From JABMRF01 sp964434235 (GTDB taxonomy: Bacteria > Patescibacteriota > Patescibacteriia > UBA11705 > JABHMO01): DNA of 11,258 nt. Position numbers and translations under genes: made by a program. The notes beneath the pieces are model-generated. The model saw nothing but the letters and a program-made list of their open reading frames with translations, was not told the origin of the DNA and did not search any database. Below are positions 6,163-11,239 of this stretch, piece by piece. The DNA is taken from assembly GCA_964434235.1 (NCBI GenBank), contig CAYSUN010000039.1, positions 1 to 11,258 of the forward strand. The letters are read 5' to 3'. Numbering within the stretch: the first letter of the stretch is position 1; each line of letters opens with the position of its first letter.

Positions 6163-7212
6163 TTAATACCAACCTTTGTCTAATAAGAATAAAACAATTC
6201 CGATGACGGCTGTTATTGAGGAAATTAACCAAAAACGCATTACAATTTTTGGTTCAGTCCAACCGATTGCTTGTAAGTGGTGATGAAACGGTGCTGATAT
6301 AAATATTTTCTTTTTTAGAATCTTTTTTGAAGCCACCTGCAATATAACTGAGGCTGATTCTAGGACAAGTAATAAACCAATAACAGGCAAAAGTAAAGCT
6401 GTGTTAGTTATCATAGCGACTATGCCAATTGTTACTCCCATGCTCATTGCCCCCGTATCACCCATAAAAAATCTAGCTGGATTAATATTAAACCAAAGGA
6501 AAGCAATTAAAGCGCCCATAATAACCCCACAAAAAGCAGCTAATTCAAATTTGCCTTGAGCAAAACTGATTGCTCCCAAAGCTGCAAAAGTTGTGGCAAT
6601 TGTTCCACCAGCTAAACCATCTAAGCCATCAATTTCATTAACAGAAAAAGAAGTAGCCACTATGATAAAAACAAAGAGTGGAATATACCAAAGGCCGAGC
6701 TCGAAATTGCCGATAAATGGTACATGGAAAACATCCCAGTCCAATTTAAAATAAAACCAAAGTGCTCCGATTAAAGCAATAATACTATACAAACTTAAAC
6801 TAAATAAAACGCTCATTCCACCACCTTTTGGACCAATTTTTTTTACGCCGAGATAGTCGTCTATTAAACCAACAATGGCAGCTAAGACCATTAAGCCAAG
6901 TGGCAATAAAGTTTGTTCTCTGGTTAAAAAATTTAGACTACTTATAAAACCATTAGGTAAAAATATTTCTAAAATTGAAAATAAAAGAGCTAAAATTAAA
7001 ACTGGTAACCAAATTAGAATACCACCCATTGTCGGAGTGCCAGATTTTTTTAAATGAAGTGCAGCGAAAATAGGAGCTGATTTTGAATCTCTAATTTGTT
7101 TGCCAAGCCTATATTTATACAAAAAATGAGTTAAAATCGGGGTTGAAAAAAAAGCAATTAAAAAAGATAATAAACTGAGTATTCCAATTTTAAAAATAAA
7201 AGATGTTTCCAT
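6163..7212 (-). CDS. mraY: MraY, phospho-N-acetylmuramoyl-pentapeptide transferase
   Basis: The product is 349 residues with about ten membrane segments. Motifs in order are KKSGTPTMGGILI (55-67), the Mg-binding DD pair in IDDYLGV (117-123), SVNEIDGLDGLAGG (190-203), NPARFFMGDTGAMSMG (244-259, catalytic Asp in GDTG) and the C-terminal PFHHHLQ (308-314). All expected catalytic Asp and His residues are present. The enzyme moves phospho-MurNAc-pentapeptide from UDP to undecaprenyl phosphate in the membrane, making lipid I. It starts 9 nt after the small membrane gene and is followed by murD after 27 nt, so one transcript is likely. There is no recognisable Shine-Dalgarno sequence before the ATG. 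Confidence 0.95.
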   Translation of the reverse strand: METSFIFKIGILSLLSFLIAFFSTPILTHFLYKYRLGKQIRDSKSAPIFAALHLKKSGTPTMGGILIWLPVLILALLFSILEIFLPNGFISSLNFLTREQTLLPLGLMVLAAIVGLIDDYLGVKKIGPKGGGMSVLFSLSLYSIIALIGALWFYFKLDWDVFHVPFIGNFELGLWYIPLFVFIIVATSFSVNEIDGLDGLAGGTIATTFAALGAISFAQGKFELAAFCGVIMGALIAFLWFNINPARFFMGDTGAMSMGVTIGIVAMITNTALLLPVIGLLLVLESASVILQVASKKILKKKIFISAPFHHHLQAIGWTEPKIVMRFWLISSITAVIGIVLFLLDKGWY

Positions 7213-7221
7213 AACAATGGT

Positions 7222-7623
7222 TTAGATATTAATTAAAATAGTTAGAAGTGTGGCAATAAAAAGAAAAATTTGGCAAAGAGTTGAAATAATCGTTAAAAAA
7301 TAGCTTAGTATTTCTTTTTTATTGTAAATTATAAGAGATAAAATTGTATTGATTAAAAAAATTACTAGGCCCAACCCTGGCAAGTAAAAAATCTTCTGCC
7401 ATTTGCCAAAAAGATCAATGCCAAGGTAAATATTATAATGCAAAGGAATAAAAGATTGTTCTTCTGGTAAATTATAAACAGCTGGATAAAATTTAAAGTA
7501 AATTAGAAGCCAGATAAGTAAATTAATTATTAATCCAATTATACTAAAAATTATAAAAACTTTATTTTTCCAAGCTGGAGTTTTTCGTAGATAATCAATG
7601 AATTTATGAAAGTGGATTAGCAT
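7222..7623 (-). CDS. Small membrane protein of unknown function, first gene of the mraY-murD-ftsW operon
   Basis: The product is 133 residues with three hydrophobic segments at about 22-44, 76-100 and 103-131. The start at 7623 (MLIHFHKFIDYL) is preferred over an in-frame TTG at 7656, because that TTG lies upstream of the -10 TATAAT (7645-7650) and so outside the transcript. Between segments 1 and 2 is a loop with FKFYPAVYNLPEEQSFIPLH then YNIYLGIDLFG. This Pro/His/Asn/Gly/Asp pattern resembles the IP-x-H-x-N-x-x-G-x-x-D signature of DUF1648-like membrane proteins. I do not recognise a function. Its position at the head of a cell-wall operon suggests a role at the membrane linked to lipid I synthesis or division, but that is inference from context only. 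Confidence 0.78.
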   Translation of the reverse strand: MLIHFHKFIDYLRKTPAWKNKVFIIFSIIGLIINLLIWLLIYFKFYPAVYNLPEEQSFIPLHYNIYLGIDLFGKWQKIFYLPGLGLVIFLINTILSLIIYNKKEILSYFLTIISTLCQIFLFIATLLTILINI

Positions 7624-7644
7624 ATTGTTTATTAAATCAATAGC

Positions 7645-7650
7645 ATTATA
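7645..7650 (-). promoter_or_regulatory. Extended -10 promoter of the peptidoglycan operon
   Basis: On the minus strand, TGC immediately precedes a perfect TATAAT. There is no good -35 at 17 nt, which is common for extended -10 promoters. The predicted start at about 7638 leaves a leader of only about 15 nt before the ATG at 7623. Confidence 0.7.
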
Positions 7651-7687
7651 GCACAATAAATAAACTATTTGAAGTTATTCGTCAAGG

Positions 7688-7716
7688 TTGAATATTTTGC
7701 TAAATTTTGATATAGT
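7688..7716 (+). promoter_or_regulatory. Promoter of miaB-miaA
   Basis: TTGAAT (7688-7693) is followed after 17 nt by TATAGT (7711-7716), with TG at 7708-7709 forming an extended -10. Transcription would start at about 7723, which favours the ATG at 7739 over the in-frame GTG at 7721. It is divergent from the peptidoglycan operon promoter. Confidence 0.72.
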
Positions 7717-7738
7717 TTAGGTGCTTTTAACTAAAATT

Positions 7739-9010
7739 ATGCTTAAATACCATGTTATAACTTTTGGTTGTCAAATGAATAAAAGTGATTCTGAAAGAAT
7801 CAGTGCAATTTTTGAACACCTGAATTATTCAAATGTCGATGATTTTGTTAAAGCAGATTTTGTGATTATTAATGCTTGTAGTGTTCGGCAAACGGCAATT
7901 GATAGGGTTTGGGGGTTGCTAAAAAAAATAGATAAAATTAAGCAAACGCGTAAAATGGTTTCAATTTTAACTGGTTGTTTGTTACCTGAAGATAAAGAAA
8001 GATTTAAGCAACGATTTGATTTGGTTTTTAACATTAAAAATTTAAGTGAATTGGAAACTTTTTTACATAATAAAAATGATTGTACCAGTGATGATTATTT
8101 TACAACTTTGCCAAAATCAAAAAATAAATTTCAGGCTTTTGTGCCAATTATGACTGGTTGTAATAATTTTTGTAGTTATTGTGCTGTGCCGTATGTTCGC
8201 GGTCGAGAAATTAGTCGACCTGTTTTTGAAATTTTGAATGAAATTAAGCGTTTGGTTGAGGCAGGAGCCAAAGAAGTAACCTTACTTGGACAAAATGTAA
8301 ATTCTTATAATCCAACAGATAGCTTTTCTGCAGATAATCCTTATTCACAAAATTTTGCTAAACTACTTTGGGAAGTAAATCAGATTAGGGGAATTGAAAG
8401 AATTATATTTTTTTCTAGTCATCCAAAAGATTTACATGATGATGTAATTCACGCTTTGTCTTTGCCCAAGATGATGAATTATTTGCATTTAGCTTTACAG
8501 TCTGGTGACAATGAAATTTTACAAAAAATGAATCGTTTGTATACAGAGAAAGATTTTAGTAAATTAATTGCTAAAGTTAGAAAAGTTAAACCAGACATGG
8601 CAATTGGCACGGATATTATTGTTGGTTTTCCAGGTGAAACAAAAGAACAGTTTGAAGCTACATTAAATTTGTATGAAAAATTAAGGTTAGATATTTCTTA
8701 TCATTCAATGTACTCACCACGCCAAGGTACAAAAGCTGAAGAATTAAATGATGATGTTTCTTATGAAGAAAAGAAAAAGCGTTGGTTTGAACTTCAGGCT
8801 TTAGTAAAAAAAATTACTTTGGAAAAAAACCAGAAATATGTCAATATAATTGTGGAAGTGTTAATCGACAAAGTTGCAAAAACTTATTGCGAAGGGAATA
8901 GTTTGGAAATGAAAAGAGTTAGAGTTGGTTCTGGCTTTAAGTTGGGTGACTTAATTAAAGTAAAAATAAACAAAGCACAAGAATGGGTTTTAATTGGGGA
9001 AGCTGTTTAG
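7739..9010 (+). CDS. miaB: MiaB, tRNA-2-methylthio-N6-isopentenyladenosine(37) synthase
   Basis: The product is a 423-residue radical-SAM methylthiotransferase. The N-terminal domain carries the three auxiliary-cluster cysteines C11 (FGCQMN), C47 (NACSVR) and C80 (LTGCLLP). The radical-SAM motif is GCNNFCSYCAVPYVRGRE with C141, C145 and C148 (C-x3-C-x2-C). LLGQNVNSY, HPKDL and TDIIVGFPGET follow, and a C-terminal TRAM-like segment ends at EWVLIGEAV. GCQMN, NACSVR and the adjacent miaA identify it as MiaB rather than MtaB or RimO. It adds a methylthio group to i6A37 of tRNAs reading UNN codons, using two [4Fe-4S] clusters and SAM. The likely Fe-S supply is the iscU/iscS cluster in this same window. 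The ATG at 7739 matches the usual N-terminus; the leader has no Shine-Dalgarno sequence. Confidence 0.95.
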   Translation: MLKYHVITFGCQMNKSDSERISAIFEHLNYSNVDDFVKADFVIINACSVRQTAIDRVWGLLKKIDKIKQTRKMVSILTGCLLPEDKERFKQRFDLVFNIKNLSELETFLHNKNDCTSDDYFTTLPKSKNKFQAFVPIMTGCNNFCSYCAVPYVRGREISRPVFEILNEIKRLVEAGAKEVTLLGQNVNSYNPTDSFSADNPYSQNFAKLLWEVNQIRGIERIIFFSSHPKDLHDDVIHALSLPKMMNYLHLALQSGDNEILQKMNRLYTEKDFSKLIAKVRKVKPDMAIGTDIIVGFPGETKEQFEATLNLYEKLRLDISYHSMYSPRQGTKAEELNDDVSYEEKKKRWFELQALVKKITLEKNQKYVNIIVEVLIDKVAKTYCEGNSLEMKRVRVGSGFKLGDLIKVKINKAQEWVLIGEAV

Positions 9011-9037
9011 TTAAATTTTATTGATTTTAATAATATT

Positions 9038-10021
9038 ATGTCAAATAAAAAAGTTATAATTGTGCTTGGACCAACGGCTAGTGGAAAATCTAGCTTAGCT
9101 TTAGCTTTGGCCAAAAAATATAATGGTTATTTGATTTCAGCTGATTCTCGACAAGTTTATAAAGACATGAATATTGGAACAAATAAGGATAAGGGTTTTT
9201 GGCGAGATGGTAAATATTACCTTGTTGGTAAAAAGCAAAGTGAAATTCAAGAGCAAAAACTAAATAAAAAAGAAAAATTGATTGAAGAATATTTGGTTGA
9301 TTTCGTTGATCCAGCAGACAAATATAATTTAGTTGATTGGTTAGAACAAACAAAAAAAGTTATAAATAATAATCTAGATCGTTTGCCGATTATTGTCGGA
9401 GGTACTGGACTTTATATCTCAGCTTTGGTAAATGAATATGAATTGCCGGGTGGGTATGATGAAAAGTTAAGAATTAAGTTGGAAAAAGAAGTAGCGGTGA
9501 AGGGTTTGAAGTTTGTAATTCAAAAGTTAAAAAAAATAGATCAAGATATTGAAGCCAAAATTGATGTTACCAATCCACGCAGAGTAATTAGATCAGCTGA
9601 GATTATTTTACAAACAAAACAACCTTTGCAAATGAAAACAGGGGAGAGTGAATTTGATTTTCTTCAGTTAGGTATAAGTTTACCGAGAGAACAGCTTTAT
9701 GCAAAAATTGATAAACGAGTTGATGAAATGATTGACGAAGGTTTAGTAGAGGAAGTTAAATTTTTAATAGCCAAAGGTTATGATTGTAAATCATCAGCTA
9801 TGAGTGGAATTGGTTATCGTCAGATTTGTCAATTTTTGCAAAATGAAATAAGCGGCGCCGAGGCAGTCCGCTTAGTAAAACGTGATACGCGCCGCTACGC
9901 CAAGCGCCAGCTTAGTTGGTTTAAGAGAGATGAGCAAATTTATTGGATAAATGATTCAACTGAAGCTGAACAATTAATGAATAATTTTCTTAAACAAAAA
10001 AAGACCCCCACGACTTGTTAG
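9038..10021 (+). CDS. miaA: MiaA, tRNA dimethylallyltransferase
   Basis: The product is 327 residues. Motifs are the P-loop GPTASGKS (11-18), ISADSRQVYKDMNIGT (33-48) with the catalytic Asp, IIVGGTGLYI (118-127), TNPRRVIRSAEI (178-189), SAMSGIGYRQ (253-262) and the basic RDTRRYAKRQLSWF (282-295). It transfers a dimethylallyl group to A37 of tRNA, making the i6A that MiaB then modifies. It follows miaB by 27 nt, so the pathway is one operon. Unusual: between NIGT and VDFVDP there is an insertion of roughly 25 residues (about 49-85), rich in Lys, Glu and aromatic residues, and the usual P-H-H-L-I-D is replaced by E-Y-L-V-D. A local GC-rich codon patch covers 9850-9915. The last codons (TPTTC end) are written inside the terminator hairpin of an opposing RNA gene. 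Confidence 0.94.
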   Translation: MSNKKVIIVLGPTASGKSSLALALAKKYNGYLISADSRQVYKDMNIGTNKDKGFWRDGKYYLVGKKQSEIQEQKLNKKEKLIEEYLVDFVDPADKYNLVDWLEQTKKVINNNLDRLPIIVGGTGLYISALVNEYELPGGYDEKLRIKLEKEVAVKGLKFVIQKLKKIDQDIEAKIDVTNPRRVIRSAEIILQTKQPLQMKTGESEFDFLQLGISLPREQLYAKIDKRVDEMIDEGLVEEVKFLIAKGYDCKSSAMSGIGYRQICQFLQNEISGAEAVRLVKRDTRRYAKRQLSWFKRDEQIYWINDSTEAEQLMNNFLKQKKTPTTC

Positions 10022-10034
10022 AAGTGGGGGCTTT
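9996..10034 (-). terminator. Intrinsic terminator of the minus-strand RNA gene, inside the 3' end of miaA
   Basis: On the minus strand CCCCCAC (10030-10024) pairs with GTGGGGG (10011-10005) over a 12-nt loop. The stem extends by AAAG/CTTT with one bulge, and a T7 tract follows at 10002-9996. The plus-strand side has only CTTTGG after the hairpin, so the element is oriented leftward. This indicates real transcription entering from the right. Confidence 0.82.
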
Positions 10035-10045
10035 GGTCAACCTTT

Positions 10046-10067
10046 AACCGTTTTCGTGACGGTTTTT
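10046..10067 (+). terminator. Intrinsic terminator of miaB-miaA
   Basis: AACCGT (10046-10051) and ACGGTT (10059-10064) form a 6-bp stem with a 7-nt loop, and the T-run 10063-10067 completes a rightward terminator. The same hairpin is also part of the 3' domain of the opposing RNA. Confidence 0.7.
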
Positions 10068-10118
10068 GTAACCTATCCTCAAGCGTGACCTGAGAAAAAG
10101 GTAGTTGGCCGTACAATT

Positions 10119-10221
10119 GTGGGGCACCTAATCCCGTAAGGCAAAGATCCTACGCAAGACTGTTCCGAAGGAAGCAGTCGTCATAGCTGTCGAAACAACC
10201 ATGAGTCAAGTGTTACCCCAC
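10119..10221 (-). repeat. RNA module 2 of the tandem pair
   Basis: This has the same fold as module 1. P1 is GTGGGG (10221-10216) with CCCCAC (10124-10119). P2 is TCATGGTTGT (10204-10195) with ACAGCTATGA (10190-10181), loop UUCG. P3 is GACTG (10179-10175) with CAGTC (10162-10158), plus TTCC/GGAA above a bulged C. P4 is CGTAGG (10154-10149) with CC-T-TACG (10141-10135), loop ATCTTTG. Changes against module 1 keep pairing: T-A to C-G in P2, A-T to T-A in P3, G-T to G-C in P4. Strict conservation is in CTCATGG, CTATGACGAC and TTGCGTAGGAT. Confidence 0.78.
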
Positions 10222-10229
10222 CTTCCAAT

Positions 10230-10340
10230 GTGAGGGAACTTGAACCCGTAAAACAAACATCCTACGCAAGACAGTTCCTCCGAAGAGGTAAGCTGTCGTC
10301 ATAGCCGTCAAAACGACCATGAGGCTGGTGTGATTCCCAC
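10230..10340 (-). repeat. RNA module 1 of the tandem pair
   Basis: Helices on the minus strand: P1 is GGGAA (10338-10334) with TTCCC (10238-10234), plus GT/AC outside a 2-nt bulge. P2 is TCATGGTCGT (10322-10313) with ACGGCTATGA (10308-10299), loop TTTG. P3 is GACAG (10297-10293) with CTGTC (10274-10270), capped by CCTC-UUCG-GAGG. P4 is CGTAGG (10266-10261) with TT-T-TACG (10253-10247), loop ATGTTTG. The joints are a single C between P2 and P3 and TTG between P3 and P4, identical in module 2. Confidence 0.78.
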
Positions 10341-10407
10341 AATTTATAATTGATCCACAGTTCCAATGACTGCGGTAATCAGTAATATATATCTCACTTT
10401 ACAATTC

Positions 10408-10436
10408 ATTATGGCAAAGATTTTATTTTTTGTCAA
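10408..10436 (-). promoter_or_regulatory. Promoter of the minus-strand RNA gene
   Basis: On the minus strand a perfect TTGACA (10436-10431) is followed after 17 nt by CATAAT (10413-10408), with TG at 10416-10415 giving an extended -10. By consensus it is among the strongest promoters in the window. There is no gene start downstream other than the RNA. Confidence 0.78.
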
Positions 10437-10507
10437 TAGTTGTATATTTTTTTATCTAAAATTGCTATAAAAGGGCTTATTCTGGAAACAAAAAAACAGT
10501 TAAAACA
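10437..10507. other. AT-rich spacer between two divergent promoters
   Basis: About 70 nt lie between the back-to-back promoters of the RNA gene and the lipoprotein gene. TGCTATAAA at 10463-10471 could act as a further rightward -10, but no -35 at the right distance supports it. I see nothing else here. Confidence 0.4.
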
Positions 10508-10536
10508 TTGACTAAGTAAGAGTAATTTGCTATAGT
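10508..10536 (+). promoter_or_regulatory. Promoter of the Cys-rich lipoprotein gene
   Basis: TTGACT (10508-10513), a 17-nt spacer and TATAGT (10531-10536) with TG at 10528-10529 form an extended -10 promoter. A perfect TATAAT overlaps at 10536-10541 but lies too far from the -35. The start near 10543 gives a leader of about 33 nt. Confidence 0.75.
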
Positions 10537-10547
10537 ATAATGTTCAT

Positions 10548-10571
10548 TAATGTAGTTTAACATTAGAGGTG
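10548..10571 (+). promoter_or_regulatory. Leader hairpin and Shine-Dalgarno of the lipoprotein gene
   Basis: TAATGT (10548-10553) pairs with ACATTA (10560-10565) around a 6-nt loop. It directly abuts GAGGTG (10566-10571), which lies 4 nt (6 nt from the GAGG core) before the ATG at 10576. This is the only convincing Shine-Dalgarno sequence before a gene in the window. Confidence 0.62.
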
Positions 10572-10575
10572 TACC

Positions 10576-11163
10576 ATGAGAAACTTTTTGTTTATTTTTG
10601 TTATTTTTCCTTTTTGTCTGAACGGGTGTATTCTTGAAGAGTGTTCAAATGATTACGACTGCTATTCAGATGAGTACTGTGGTTATGACAATTGGTGCCA
10701 TCCTATTTCGGAGTACTATGTCGGTTATAGCGTAGCTTGCTACTCGGACTATGATTGTTCATATGGTACTTACTGTGCATCGGATGGCTTGTGTTATGAG
10801 GTTGGTTGTGTTTCTGACTATGAATGTCCATATGGTACTTTCTGTGCCTCAGATGGCAATTGTTACACTGACTATGATAGTTGTTACTCGGATTATGATT
10901 GTCCAGCTGGAAGTTATTGTGAATCTGACGGTTTGTGTTACTACGATGATGGTTGTTACTCAAATCAGGACTGTTCGTTGAATCAATATTGCGAAACGGA
11001 TGGTTATTGTTACGAGTATGACGATTATTGTTATGATGACTACGACTGTTTGAACGGTCAGTACTGTGATTTTGATGGCTATTGTTATGAGTACTGTTAT
11101 TCGCACAACGATTGCCCAGATAATTGTTATTGTACCTTTGAAAATACTTGTTTCTGTAATTAG
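10576..11163 (+). CDS. Predicted Cys-rich repeat lipoprotein, seven C-x5-C-x5-C-x5-C units
   Basis: The product is 195 residues. Residues 1-17 form a hydrophobic signal (MRNFLFIFVIFPF) ending in L-N-G-C, a plausible lipobox with C18 as the lipid-anchored residue. The rest is seven repeats, each with four cysteines exactly six residues apart, starting at C23, C55, C78, C103, C127, C152 and C174. Repeat spacing is 4-7 residues except after the first (14). A typical unit reads CYSDYDCPAGSYCESDGLC. Extra cysteines are C14, C184 and C194. The mature part is very acidic (Asp, Glu) and Tyr-rich with almost no basic residues. Spacing recalls Cys-rich repeats in surface proteins of some other bacteria, such as myxobacterial types, and is EGF- or Dickkopf-like in look only. 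A disulfide-stabilised, metal-binding or adhesive surface rod is inferred. Its Cys/Tyr-rich composition, strong Shine-Dalgarno and own promoter and terminator mark it as an accessory unit. Confidence 0.82.
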   Translation: MRNFLFIFVIFPFCLNGCILEECSNDYDCYSDEYCGYDNWCHPISEYYVGYSVACYSDYDCSYGTYCASDGLCYEVGCVSDYECPYGTFCASDGNCYTDYDSCYSDYDCPAGSYCESDGLCYYDDGCYSNQDCSLNQYCETDGYCYEYDDYCYDDYDCLNGQYCDFDGYCYEYCYSHNDCPDNCYCTFENTCFCN

Positions 11164-11170
11164 AAAAATC

Positions 11171-11204
11171 AAAGCGGATTTCCCACAGGAAATCCGCTTT
11201 TACT
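11171..11204 (+). terminator. Intrinsic terminator of the lipoprotein gene
   Basis: AAAGCGGATTTCC (11171-11183) and GGAAATCCGCTTT (11188-11200) form a perfect 13-bp stem with a CACA loop, followed by TTACTTTATT. The A-rich stretch before it (11164-11173) could also let it work leftward. Confidence 0.9.
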
Positions 11205-11221
11205 TTATTAGAAGAATAAAC

Positions 11222-11239
11222 CACCAGCGTAAGCTGGTG
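11222..11239. terminator. Hairpin with GTAA loop, possible terminator of a leftward gene outside the window
   Basis: CACCAGC (11222-11228) and GCTGGTG (11233-11239) form a perfect 7-bp stem; on the plus strand the loop GTAA is of the GNRA type. On the minus strand the hairpin is followed by GTTTATTCTTCT, a moderately T-rich tail. No leftward gene can be confirmed in the 19 bases to its right. Confidence 0.5.

Larger units (their letters stand above)
9997..10402 (-). ncRNA. Candidate structured non-coding RNA, about 400 nt, with two tandem four-helix modules; family not recognised
   Basis: A complete gene layout is visible on the minus strand: promoter at 10436-10408, predicted start near 10402, and a T7 terminator ending at about 9996. 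In 5' to 3' order it has a 7-bp hairpin (CCGCAGT 10375-10369 / ACTGTGG 10361-10355), module 1 (10340-10230), an 8-nt linker ATTGGAAG, module 2 (10221-10119), and a 3' domain. The 3' domain has hairpins CTCAGG/CTTGAG (about 10094-10079) and AACCGT/ACGGTT (10064-10046). Each module has a closing stem and three hairpins whose base pairs co-vary between the copies. UUCG loops occur in module 1 helix P3 and module 2 helix P2, which supports the minus strand as the RNA strand. No ORF of note fills the region. I compared it with tmRNA, RNase P RNA, 6S, SRP RNA and the common riboswitch consensus motifs that I know, and saw no match. A tandem aptamer, a stand-alone regulatory RNA or a CPR-specific structural RNA are all possible. 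Confidence 0.75.

Noticed and set aside
7624..7656. TTG start giving a 144-residue version of the small membrane protein
   Set aside because: It would begin upstream of the -10 box of its own promoter.
10230..10252. tRNA-like T-arm (GGGTTCAAGTTCCC on the minus strand), suggesting tRNA or tmRNA
   Set aside because: Module 2 lacks it, there is no CCA end or acceptor stem, and the tmRNA 5' signature is missing.
10119..10340. Plus-strand reading as an SRP-like RNA (GGAAGCAG near 10170) or a leader riboswitch for the lipoprotein
   Set aside because: The motif is absent from the other module. The UUCG loops, promoter and T7 terminator all point to the minus strand, and the lipoprotein has its own promoter downstream.
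10119..10340. CRISPR-like array
   Set aside because: Only two long, imperfect copies that co-vary as RNA structure, with no short identical repeats or spacers.
10703..11224. A 173-codon minus-strand frame, rich in His/Asn/Ser, opposite the lipoprotein gene
   Set aside because: It is the mirror of the Cys-rich repeats (TGT/TAT/GAT on the other strand), crosses the terminator, and lacks a family-like sequence or own promoter.
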